NCBI GenBank assembly: GCA_015501595.1
Contig: JADNRX010000920.1
Span: forward strand, 1 to 17,982
Direction of reading: 5' to 3'
DNA length: 17,982 nucleotides
DNA from: Hymenopellis radicata
Taxonomy: Eukaryota; Basidiomycota; Agaricomycetes; Agaricales; Physalacriaceae
The position numbers and the translations under genes were made by a program. Shown one piece after another: positions 1-8,339 of the stretch. Position 1 is the stretch's first letter. Every line of letters starts with the position of its first letter. The notes beneath the pieces were generated by a model. The model had not been told where the DNA came from and made no database searches. It saw only the letters and a program-made list of their open reading frames with translations.

Positions 1-1028
1 TCCGAAGATAACTTTCTCTTGTATCTGCAACAACATACAACACGTGAGTACTGTCCTTAGAAAGCAGGATTGCATAGAACGTACCGCATTTCCATGGGCT
101 CCGAGTACGTGCTGTTGGCGGCAGCCTCCATAAGGTGGCCAAGATCATCCCAACTTCAAACAAGGGATTGAGAAATGATCGAGATGAGGGAGAAAGAAAG
201 AGCGTACATTTCGTTAGCAGCATCCGATACAGGCGCGCCACTCGAATGAACGTGGATGTCCGGGTGGGCTTGGTTCAGTTCATGATTAGCGATGGGAGTG
301 TTCCACGTGAGTGTCTCGTAGTCTTCGTCCTCCAGAGGAAGAGGGTCTTCAAGACGCGGCAGAGTAGATCGCATTGCGGATTCTTTAAAGGTAGTTTGCA
401 TGGCTGAGCAGATGAAGACCAGCGCTCGCCAGTATTTATATAATTTCTCGCGCTCAGGTGCATTCCATTGTCGTCCATTTGAGGCCAGACGAAGGTCCAA
501 GTGCACAATGATCTGCTGTGGACTGCCAGGGTCAGCATGCATCGGTGCTTGGGCAATTGCAAACGAGTGGCTCAGAACTTTGGCCGCGACCAAATATGGA
601 CGTGACAATGGTCTGAGGGTGCCATTGTATTTTCTCGAACAGGATCGCATTGCCTCCATATAGCGGACAAAGATCCACGACGGTATTAGCTGTGTAAGAA
701 AAATTGGCTGTGGAAAACGCAGGAGGAGTGTAACCGCAGCTAGAGTATCATCGCTGAGCAGTTGAGTCAGTCCGTCGAACGCCGCAAGAAAAGATTCGTC
801 CACTTTTCCTGATATGATAGGTTGGATTCATTCAAGAGCCATGCAACAGAGCGGACATGAACGGAATCTGGGGTTCCTTGGTCAAGGAAAAAACAAATGC
901 GGTGGGGTTCAGGAGAAAGCCAGTCCAAGTTCCCACGGTGCGGCTTGTTGAAGTTCAACGTTCATCATCTTCCAAAGCTGGATACGTGCTCGAGTGGCAT
1001 CCTTGATCGCATCTGGTCGTACGAGGCT
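1..1028 (-). CDS. Conserved-looking fungal protein, 3' part, runs off the left edge; frame broken near its 5' end
   Basis: I do not recognise the family. The longest clean exon is 208-815 on the minus strand and reads as an intracellular protein (FVRYMEAMRSCSRKYNG, RPLSRPYLVAAK, WRALVFICSAMQ, acidic PLPLEDEDYETLTW). A 54-nt intron (154-207, GTACGC...GAAG) joins in phase to exon 85-153 (WDDLGHLMEAAANSTYSEP). A second intron (25-84, GTACGT...TTGCAG) joins in phase to an exon leaving the window (RYKRKLSS). Upstream, 1028 back to about 920 follows a TTCAG acceptor and encodes ARIQLWKMMN and APWELGLAF, after which the frame is lost. The continuation (LLNPTAFVF, PFMSALLHG) is one missing base away. 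Between HGS and GKVDESF there is a further in-frame stop and a 25-nt interruption that no normal intron explains. No start codon or N-terminal domain was found upstream. It could be the regulatory part of a large cytosolic or nuclear protein; a Zn2Cys6 factor is only a guess. Confidence 0.5.
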
Positions 1029-1031
1029 CTG

Positions 1032-1826
1032 AAGTAAAGAAAAAATCTCTCCCTTATTGGTGGGGAATAATTGGAGACCGCGTTACTAATACTGGATAGA
1101 TTCATTACCACAGCTCAAAGATCTACCATCTCACGCTTGTCGTTCGCGCGACGCGAAGACTGGTTTTCACGAGACCCTTATGATCCTCTCCTAGTGCTGC
1201 AGATAGCCAACCTTATCAATCGGTCGAAATGCACGCTGCCCATGGTCACGTCTTCCGCGACAGGGCTTGCCGCTCCCATTCCACCCCATGGGAGTAAAGT
1301 TACTCTTATTCGCAACTTTAGTCGTCGTCGGAGGAGAATGCACGAATTGAAGGAGCGCTCTTCCTTCTCAGAAAAGAAACGCACGATTCTGTGGTCAGTA
1401 TTCAGCTGTCCTGTGGATATTCATCATATAGATTAGGAGATTCTTCCCCGCTGCTCACACCGTGGGCGGATGATGAAAATGTATGTCGACATCCATGTCT
1501 TCCAACGAAGGTTAAATCTAATATTGATGCTCAGACGACGGCGCCAGACCAATCCTTTTCACTCGGAAAACCCGGTAAACACGCTCGAGAGGAGCGGCAA
1601 GGGTTGGCGCTGTGAGCTCTTCAAGCACGGGCCCAGGTGTGCTTTGACGAGTACGGGCAGGGCCGCGACAATGAAATGGCCCGCCGAGTTCTGCGAAGGC
1701 GGGCATTCGAAGGGCGGACGAAGCGACCGACACTCACGCCAGACGATCGATCATCCAAGGGACCAAGTCGCTTCCCATCCCCAATACCAATGCCGCCCCC
1801 AGCTCGCTTTTCCGCAAGCCCAAAGG
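1032..1826. other. No supported gene
   Basis: I looked for upstream exons of the leftmost minus-strand gene and for a plus-strand gene and found neither. Several open frames of 60-120 codons exist on both strands, but they overlap each other, mostly lack credible starts and show no recognisable motif. The part from about 1730 to 1826 is proline/serine-rich in one plus frame (PSPIPMPPPARF) and may be an upstream exon of the coding region that begins near 1827. Confidence 0.4.
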
Positions 1827-2263
1827 ATGCATGCTGACGAAGGATCCAAAAAGGCACACATCCCCACACAGCACATCGACGTTGAAGGCACCGTCCATAT
1901 CACGTTCAGCCCCGACGGCCTCCTCATACACGAATCAATATCTTGGGATGAACTTGAGAAGGATGTTAGCGTGTTGTGTCTGACCCTGGTGAGGAGAGTT
2001 CCCGTGGAGATGGTGCTGCGTTCGGAGAAGGTGACGGCGAAGGGGATGGAGGTTGTCGGAAGGCGATGGCGCGAAAAAGGGATACGGACCGGGAGAGGGT
2101 GCTAGAGAACGTCAAGGTGAGTGTTGCGCGTCTAAGTACTGTCGTCCTGCAAATCATCATTCCACCTAGGCGATATAAAAACGGGCTGAAAGCAATTTAG
2201 CCACCGCTTGACGGCGAGGTGACTGCCGACGTTGTGCAAACTCTGTCCGACGTACGGTGTTGA
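1827..2263 (+). CDS. Uncharacterised short protein, two exons, one frame change
   Basis: I do not recognise this protein. From an ATG at 1827 the frame encodes a coding-like stretch with mostly C or G in third positions (IDVEGTVHITFSPDG, SWDELEKDV). Near 1975 the coding signal moves to another frame (SDPGEESSRGDG, ARKRDTDRERVLENVK), the shift expected if one base is missing. A donor at 2117 (AAG|GTGAGT) can join to an acceptor at 2200 (AATTTAG), in phase, to a last exon 2201-2263 (PPLDGEVTADVVQTLSD) that ends in TGA. An alternative acceptor at 2169 would give a stop two codons later. The true start may lie further upstream in the proline-rich frame around 1735. The product would be soluble and charged, with no signal peptide. 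Confidence 0.35.
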
Positions 2264-2756
2264 CTGCGCTCAACATCATCATCGATAGGAACTCCGATTT
2301 AGAGACCTGCTGAGTGCTCTACCTGACTGCGTAAATCTTACAAATTTCGGGGTGTGGCGGCGACGTCGGTTACTGCCTTTGGTAAAACATGTTAATGGCT
2401 AAGTTCTGCCTTCCCGCTGCATTATATCTCATCTCAACACACCGTGTAGAGCGTACCACGGTTAGCGACGCCTCGAAGCAACCCGATTCAGAGATCGGCT
2501 TGACCAATCCAACTTGCTTCCTCGCAGAGCTTTTTACTGCGGTTCTTTCACAACCATGACCGACCTTCGCATCGAGCTGCGCCTCTTGATGGAACTCCGC
2601 GACTTCCTCAACAATGGGCGTTGCTAGGTACTACGCTGCGGGTGGCGGTTCAGAAATGAATAAATACGGCTTGAGAGGACAAGTACACCATTATCGCATC
2701 GACTTCAGCCTTGGTCTGACACATTCATTACACCACACGCAAAACAATTTGAGTTC
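2264..2756. promoter_or_regulatory. Intergenic region and presumed promoter of the DPBB gene
   Basis: No gene is supported here. A short open frame at 2556 (MTDLRIELRLLM) ends after about 23 codons and is probably chance. The only core-promoter-like element I can point to is AATAAATA at 2659-2666, about 170 bp before the start codon of the DPBB gene. No CT-rich initiator was pinned down. Confidence 0.25.
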
Positions 2757-2833
2757 TCGCATTACCCACCCAACTTCCTTTCATCGTTATCCTCGTCGCA
2801 TTACCCACCCAGCTTCCTTTCATCGTTATCCTC
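2757..2833 (+). repeat. Two-copy 39-bp tandem duplication in the 5' leader of the DPBB gene
   Basis: Copy 1 (2757-2795) and copy 2 (2796-2833) both read TCGCATTACCCACCCA, then one variable base region, then CTTCCTTTCATCGTTATCC. They differ at a single internal base (A versus G in CCCA(A/G)CTTCC) before the last bases diverge. The second copy ends 4 bp before the ATG at 2838. It is probably transcribed as 5' UTR. Confidence 0.9.
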
Positions 2834-2837
2834 AAAA

Positions 2838-3563
2838 ATGCTTCACCTGTCAATCGTCGCATTCTTCTTTGCGTTCATTGCATGCCTGCAATCCGTCGTC
2901 CTGGCTGCGCCAGTACCCTCAGACGCGCAAGTTGAGAAGCGCAGCTTTTCTGGCCAGGCTACCTATTTCGATGGTTCGTTGGTTCTTAATAAAGTCTGGC
3001 ATGTTCTGAAGCATCGACAGTTGGCCTCGGTGCTTGTGGAGACACCAGCGCTTCGACGGATTACATCGTGGCGCTTGCTTCTGCTGACTACGGCGATGGC
3101 CAATACTGCGACCAGGTAATGCTTCGCAAATATATAAAAAGCGTCTTACTGACGCTTCCTCAGACCGTTGTGATCACGGACTCATCCTCTGGGACCAGCA
3201 CCACTGCTACCGTCAAAGACAAGTGCTCGTCTTGCGCCAGTGGCGATCTTGGTACGTTTTGTCCCCTCCTCCAATCTGAGCGCTGATCCAAACCTTTCTA
3301 TGTTAGACATGTCGGAAGGACTCTTCGATTTCTTCCAAGGTAGCACTGCAGATGGTGTCTTTGACATCACGTGGCAGTTCTCGTCGGATTCTTCTACCTC
3401 TAGCTCGAGCTCGGACTCGAATGGCGACAGCAGCTCCGATTCGACGAGCAACAGCTCTGGTTCGACCAATGACGACAACACTCCGTCTGATTCGACCACC
3501 AAGCAAGGTGAACTCCAGCCCCGACTCTACCGGCACAGGATCGCCGGCCCTACCCCCGCATAG
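2838..3563 (+). CDS. Secreted double-psi beta-barrel (RlpA/expansin/loosenin-like) protein with a Ser/Asp-rich tail
   Basis: There are four exons (2838-2973, 3021-3115, 3164-3251, 3307-3563) and three clean introns of 47, 48 and 55 nt. All phases fit and give 191 aa. Residues 1 to about 23 form a signal peptide (LSIVAFFFAFIACLQSVVLA). VEKR at 32-35 is a Kex2-type site, so the mature protein probably starts at SFSGQATYF. The barrel follows: GLGACGD (47-53), DYIVALASADYG, YCDQ, TVVITD, VKDKCSSC (94-101), DLDMSEGLFDFF and FDITWQF (to 131), the conserved order of fungal DPBB proteins of the loosenin/barwin-like group. Residues 132-175 are almost entirely Ser, Asp, Thr and Asn. Such small proteins act outside the cell on wall polysaccharides or as effectors; the substrate cannot be told here. 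A last intron from 3508 is conceivable and would change the extreme C-terminus. The frame is intact, unlike most neighbours. Confidence 0.9.
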
Positions 3564-4016
3564 ATCCCTCGTTTTGTAGCCCCCGGTGGGCGCATCGTGA
3601 TGGACTCTCTTTTCTACATATATAGGGTAGCCTTAATCCTGAATGGGCGTGGCTGGCATACTAAATCAATACTGTAACGTGTAATTCATAGTGGCAAGTT
3701 CAAGTTGTAGTCTTGGCAGTCTAACAAGATTGTTCGCACTACGGAATGGTGTCTGAAGAATTCTTCACCCGATAGTAGGTTGAATTAGCTAAGTAACAAG
3801 GCAAGGAACAGTTCAAAGTATCGAATCTGCTGAACACGTACATAGCAGTCTAGAGATCCGATGCCTTGGTACCCAAAACTTCACTATGTAACGCCCTGAA
3901 ATCATACTCAATGTTTATAACAGTTCCTCCGCGACGTTCAGCCAGCGCCCTCGGATAAGAGCCAATCCACAATTCCACGAGTTGGTTACAAGCATTGACT
4001 CATGCGGCTGTTGCGA

Positions 4017-4169
4017 TACTGTACTATTACGACCGTAAGTTCACAAATATTTATTTTTTTCGACCTTCCCACGCCCGATAAGTGATCGGAGGCGTTTTCC
4101 GGCATCCGATTAAGAGATAAGCAGGCCTTGTGACCTGTGACGTGAACATACGGTCGTAATAGTACAGTA
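4017..4169. mobile_element. Putative MITE: 28-bp terminal inverted repeats, TA ends
   Basis: 4017-4044 (starting TACTGTACTATTACGACCG) is repeated in inverse orientation at 4142-4169, with 27 of 28 positions complementary. The spacer is 97 bp and contains no open frame that matters. Both ends are TA, so the element can be read as a 149-bp unit (4019-4167) flanked by a TA target duplication, as produced by Tc1/mariner/pogo-type transposases. There is no transposase, so if it is mobile it is non-autonomous. The same arms could fold into a long RNA hairpin if transcribed. Confidence 0.6.
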
Positions 4170-5073
4170 CTTTCCGTCAACCTGTGAGATTGCCGTTGGA
4201 CTCGCTCCCGACGAGAGAGCGACATTACACCTAGGATTTTCAAAGCAGGAAAGGAAGCGAAAATCGGAATCGTGACTGACTTGAAGACGATCCACCAACC
4301 GAATGCTCACTTGTCGGGACTGCGCGGATGGTCGATGCATTCGTAAAGATCAATCCTCAGGCGAGGTTTGATATCCTACACAGGTGAGCGATGGTAGTAG
4401 TACTGCGATGCATAGTGATTTTCCACACAAACACGCGTTAGGGTAGGGCAAGAGACGGAGGAAGCACATATCATACCTGCAGGCTGCGGCAAGCTTTGAG
4501 GAAAGTAGAGTATACACCTTCGTCAACGCGCCATCGCAACCTCCCGGAAGTTGAGCAAGATCTAGGTGGGCACTTGTAGGCCAGACACCATTTACAGATG
4601 TTTCCTGGCAGTCGAATGAATGCGGCCTCGTCTTACCATACGACGCTGATAGTGGGGACGTGGACAACCTGAACGGGTAAGTATGGGGAGAGGAGGTGCA
4701 TCGATATTCAAGAAAGGGAGACGTTGATTCGGAGGCCGCGACTCGTTGTCTTTACGCGGAACGACCAGTAAAGTCGAGGAATCGCAGGAGGATGGAGGTA
4801 ACGCGATTGAGACACCATGACCTCACGCGTGCTCCATATTCGGTCATCTCGCCGCTTTAGGACATCGCCGCCCGCTCGCGATCTCAACATGACGAAACGG
4901 CTACTACGTACACCTCTGAAGCACCTCCCAACATTCCTCTCCTTTTTCTTACCCACATCACAAGTGGCTATGTCGATCATATCCCGGCATGTTGGACGTG
5001 GACCTCGGCGTACGCCACGTTTATTCGAGGCGACTTACAGCACATTACTAATTGATGTTGGTTCCAAAACGAC

Positions 5074-5260
5074 ATGACTCTGCCTCTCTGGCAGAAGCAC
5101 CTCAAAACTGCATGCATCGAAGCGAGCTATATCGGTTCACGGTTGAATCCTGGACCTCAAAATAACTATGACTGCCTCTCTGCCAGAAGCACCTCAAACT
5201 GCATGCGCTAATTCCGTCCACGCTTCCATTTTGAAAAAGCCCAGACCTCAAAATAACCTC
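5074..5260. repeat. Diverged two-copy tandem duplication, unit about 94 bp
   Basis: Unit 1 starts at 5074 and unit 2 at 5168. Both begin ATGACT, contain GCCTCTCTG(G/C)CAGAAGCACC and TGCATGC in the first 40 bp, and end with GACCTCAAAATAAC (5153-5166 and 5244-5257). The middle parts are diverged and the copies differ by small indels. No gene is associated with it. Confidence 0.7.
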
Positions 5261-5616
5261 ACACCATGCCCTCGCAACTGCCGCAACGTCAGAAATGGAT
5301 TCCGATTCTACACGACCTCGGGGCTCTCTCTATCAAAAGTGAAAGTGAAAAAAGGGACCCATATCTACATCCACTTCATGACCCGCATGCATTTTAAGAG
5401 AAACATCAAAACACAACCCTAAAACAAAAAAAAACAGTAGGAGGCAATAGAAATGCAATGACTATAAATTAAGGAATCATATCCAATCAAACATGGAACC
5501 TGCCCGGCAAAGGAAGGACAAGCAGGCGAAACTGGTATATGCAGTCACAGCAAGCAAGAAAAACAACGTCTCTCTCTCTCACAAAACACAACATTCGTCC
5601 ATTATCACACCACACC

Positions 5617-8050
5617 TCACCAGTTCATGGTATTCTCCCTCAGAATCGGAGTCGAAATCGTGGCGGGCATAACGTGCCGCCTCTGCGTCATGGGTTGCCC
5701 ACTGGGACTAACCCGGTCCATAAACGGATCCTCAACCTCAGCAGGCCTGTCGCCCTGGAAGCCGCGCAACGAGTCCTCGGCGTAGAAGAAACTCCTGCGT
5801 CTCTGTCCACCAAGCGTGTCCTGATCAAACTCGCGTCCCTCTGGGCGCATACCCGCCATATCAGGCGGGTCGCTCATGCGCCGATGAGCCTGCTCCTTGC
5901 GGCGCTGGACAGTGCGCCAGACGAGTACAAGAGAGTGAGGACAGCCACGGAGCCCAAAGCGGTTGTGACACCGATGATGGCATCCTGTCGTGTCGTGGAG
6001 GACGAACCAGAAGAAGCGGCACCGCTCGATGTCCGGTATTAGAACCGTCATCATCGGGGCAGCGACACTCAAGAGCGAAGACGACGCCATGACGTGGGAA
6101 ACGAGCGACTGAGCATCATTGTTGCTGCCACCGTTATAGAACATGGAGGTCTTGACCTTGAGCTGGGCAGCGAGGTCCTCAACCGAATCGGCAGGGATGT
6201 AACAGAGAACCTGAGTACCGAGCTTTTGAACATCCGAGGTCGACTGGTAGGAGTCGGGGATGTAGACTTGCAGTGCGAAAGGCAGGATATCAGAGTCTGA
6301 GAAAATTAGTGAGTAAGAACAAGCAGAATGTAAATGATGGTACGCACCAGAGACGCCAAGTGCAACCTCAAGCTGTGTGCGCGTGTAGGAGATAAGCTGA
6401 GCAGATGCAACGGAACTCCCAACAACAAATTCCCATGGATAATAGTTATCCATGAGCAAGCTCACAAATGTGAAGCTGCTCAAATCAGCATTGTCGGTGT
6501 AGCTCACCCTAGGATAAATCCTATACGGGAGATCAGTGGGAATGGCTGCCACCGAGAAGGTCGTCGCTGGAGTCGGGTCCGTAGACAAGGTCGTCGTGAC
6601 AGCATCTGGATCGGTCATGGTGGACGTGCCATCAGGCTCAGAGCTGACACTCGCAATTGCCAAACCACTCGTCGTTTCCCACCACTGCTTTGTCGTCGAG
6701 GTCGTCGACGTTGGTAGAGTCACGCTGAAAGCAGTGTCGCTGGAGGTGGAGGAGGGCGTGCCCGATGGGAAACTGATGATAACTGACGAGTCGGAGGCGG
6801 AAGCAGATGCGGAAACAGATCCAGAATCCGTCTGTGACGCTGAAATGGAGATGGGAATCGAGCCGCTGGCGCTGACACCTGAACCGCTGGCACTACCGCT
6901 AATGGGAGGCTCCGAGCCCGAGGCACTGGCGCTGATGGCGGAGCCTGAAGCACTGACAGGATCGCTGAAAATGCTCGATAAAATGCTGGAGAGGATTCCA
7001 GAATCCGACTGGGACACAGGGGCGGAACTGATGGGCGATGATGAGACGGGGGGATCGGTGATCTGAGAAGCGCTGTCCGAAGTCGAAGAGGGATCGAGGA
7101 TCGAGGAGAGGATGCCGCTGAGAATGTCGGTGGTGGTTGGCGTGGCAGACTCGGTTGAGGCGGGAGCATCAGTGGAGGCCGGAGCATCAGATGAAGCAGG
7201 TACATCAGACGAAGCTGGTGTCTCCGATGCGGACACGTCGGTAGAGCTGGCCGGCGCGTCCGAAGTGGACGAGGGGAGAATGGTGTTCAAGATGCTGCTG
7301 AGAATGCCGCCATCTGAGCTGGAGGCAGCCTCAGACGTGGCGGCAGCATCTGTGGACGAACCAGTATCAGACGTGGTGGCAGCATCTGTCGTAGAAGACG
7401 CCGCGTCCGAAGTGGTCGATGGGTCGAGAATGGTGTTCAGGATGCTGCTGAGAATGCCGCCATCTGAGCTGGTGGCCGTAACAGACGTGGTGGCAGCATC
7501 TGTGGACGAACTAGCATCAGAGTCAGTAGTAGACGCCGTGTCAGATGTGACAGTATCTGATGAAGCGGTGGTGGTGTCAGTAGCCGTCGTGGTAGTAGTA
7601 GATGGGATAATGCCGCCAAGGATGCTCGAAAGAATGCCTCCATCCGAGGATGTGGACGCGGCCGAGCTGCTACTGGCCGACGAGTCGGACGACACGGTGG
7701 AAGACGACGACGACGCCGAGTCTGTGGAGCCTGACACGGATGAATCGGTGGTCGACGCCGAGGATGAAGCCGTCGTCGTCCCTGATGAGGAGGCGGTAGT
7801 CGTGTCAGAGGCTGTCGTGGACGTTGGTGGCAGCAAGCTGAGACCACTGAGGATATCTTTCGAGCGCTAGTTGGTCAAAATTCAAGCTAAAAAAAGGGTG
7901 TGACTTACCTCCCAGACCTCTCGAGTCCTTCTTGGCCGCAACAAAGCCTCTGCTCAGAGAACGCTTGGTATGAGTGTGCAAGTCATGAGCAGAGTCGGCG
8001 TGGGCAGCAAAGGCGAGGGAAAGGATTAGAAAGAAGGAATATATGTGCAT
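5617..8050 (-). CDS. Mucin-like single-pass membrane protein resembling Msb2-type signalling mucins
   Basis: Exons are 8050-7909, 7856-6348 and 6296-5617, with introns of 52 nt (GTAAGT...GAAAG) and 51 nt (GTGCGT...CTCAG), both phase 1; 776 codons as given. The start at 8050 puts a signal peptide first (MHIYSFFLILSLAFAAHA), followed by a KR site (HTHTKR). About 430 residues of Ser/Thr/Ala/Asp-rich sequence follow, probably heavily O-glycosylated, carrying repeats of GILSSIL. A compact domain comes next, about residues 490-630 (YPWEFVVGSSVASAQLISYT, FALQVYIPDSY, LGTQVLCYIPADSVEDLAAQ, KTSMFYNGG). Its order resembles the membrane-proximal HMH region of fungal Msb2/Hkr1 mucins, which sense osmotic or surface cues upstream of MAP kinases. 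After it, the only transmembrane helix (DAIIGVTTALGSVAVLTLL, about 5984-5928) lies in another frame. The original frame then resumes with a charged cytoplasmic tail (WRTVQRRKEQAHRRM to ILRENTMNW). Three one-base losses would restore it. The Msb2 assignment rests on architecture and remembered motif resemblance. Confidence 0.72.
6979..7638 (-). repeat. Five copies of the GILSSIL motif within the mucin-like gene
   Basis: The heptapeptide GILSSIL is encoded at 7638-7618, 7458-7438, 7308-7288, 7116-7096 and 6999-6979. It is usually preceded by SSDG or SD, and followed by (N/G/S)(T/G/S)I(L/I/F) and often PS. A sixth degenerate copy (DILSGLSLL) spans the first intron. Copies 2 and 3 are 150 bp apart and almost identical at DNA level over more than 40 bp (7281-7321 against 7431-7471), so at least that step was a recent in-frame duplication of 50 codons. 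Confidence 0.9.
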
Positions 8051-8339
8051 TTGGACGGGGCTGTCAGGCCAGGACAGCAGGGGGATGGGGGCCAAAGGTA
8101 GTGAAAGAGCGTGGGTGCTGCGTGAGCAGAGTCTTTGGTGGCGAGAATGCCAGATTTCAAAGTTTACGAAAAGAACTAGGCGAGTCTACTTGGAAACGGG
8201 TGTTGATACGCCGGTTTAACGCCGCTGCCAAATCGGGACAAACATAACTCAGGGGTAATCAACAATTCTCAGGGGTTGTTTTTAAAACAGCACATATCAT
8301 GGCATAACGACATATCGACTACCCTACACTACACAGTAC
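8051..8339. promoter_or_regulatory. Spacer between the uL23 gene and the mucin-like gene
   Basis: This 289-bp spacer lies downstream of the uL23 stop and upstream of the mucin-like start; both genes read leftwards. It must hold the uL23 3' UTR and the mucin-like promoter. An in-frame ATG 15 codons upstream of the chosen start (at 8095) exists but would bury the signal peptide, so I prefer 8050. I see no clear TATA box. Confidence 0.35.

Larger units (their letters stand above)
3564..5616. other. Long region without a supported gene
   Basis: Besides the inverted-repeat element at 4017-4169 and the tandem duplication near 5074-5260 (listed separately), I see no defensible gene. Open frames at 4350-4667 (-), 4817-5077 (+) and 5168-5422 (+) have no homology I recognise, no signal peptide and no convincing splice partners. 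The 3' end of this span (about 5420-5616) is A-rich and lies downstream of the mucin-like gene, so it probably holds that gene's 3' UTR and poly(A) region. Confidence 0.4.

Noticed and set aside
156..210. C-terminus SLISIISQSLV at 156 as the natural end of the leftmost gene
   Set aside because: That tail is the translation of a 54-nt intron with good splice sites; removing it joins two coding exons in phase.
1470..2105. A single 211-codon protein across 1470-2105 on the plus strand
   Set aside because: The first 350 bases lack coding character and motif; only the part from about 1827 looks coding, and it leaves this frame near 1975.
4350..5077. Open frames at 4350-4667 (-) and 4817-5077 (+) as genes
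   Set aside because: They overlap or abut other open frames, have no recognisable domain or splice partners, and show no steady codon bias.
5130..5155. A tRNA T-arm-like sequence (GGTTCACGGTTGAATCC)
   Set aside because: No acceptor stem, anticodon arm or D-arm could be matched around it; it also lies within the tandem duplication.
7112..7870. A 252-codon open frame on the plus strand, antisense to the mucin-like gene
   Set aside because: It mirrors the Ser/Thr/Ala-rich repeats of the minus-strand gene; such biased codons rarely give stops on the other strand. It has no signal peptide, splice logic or recognisable domain.
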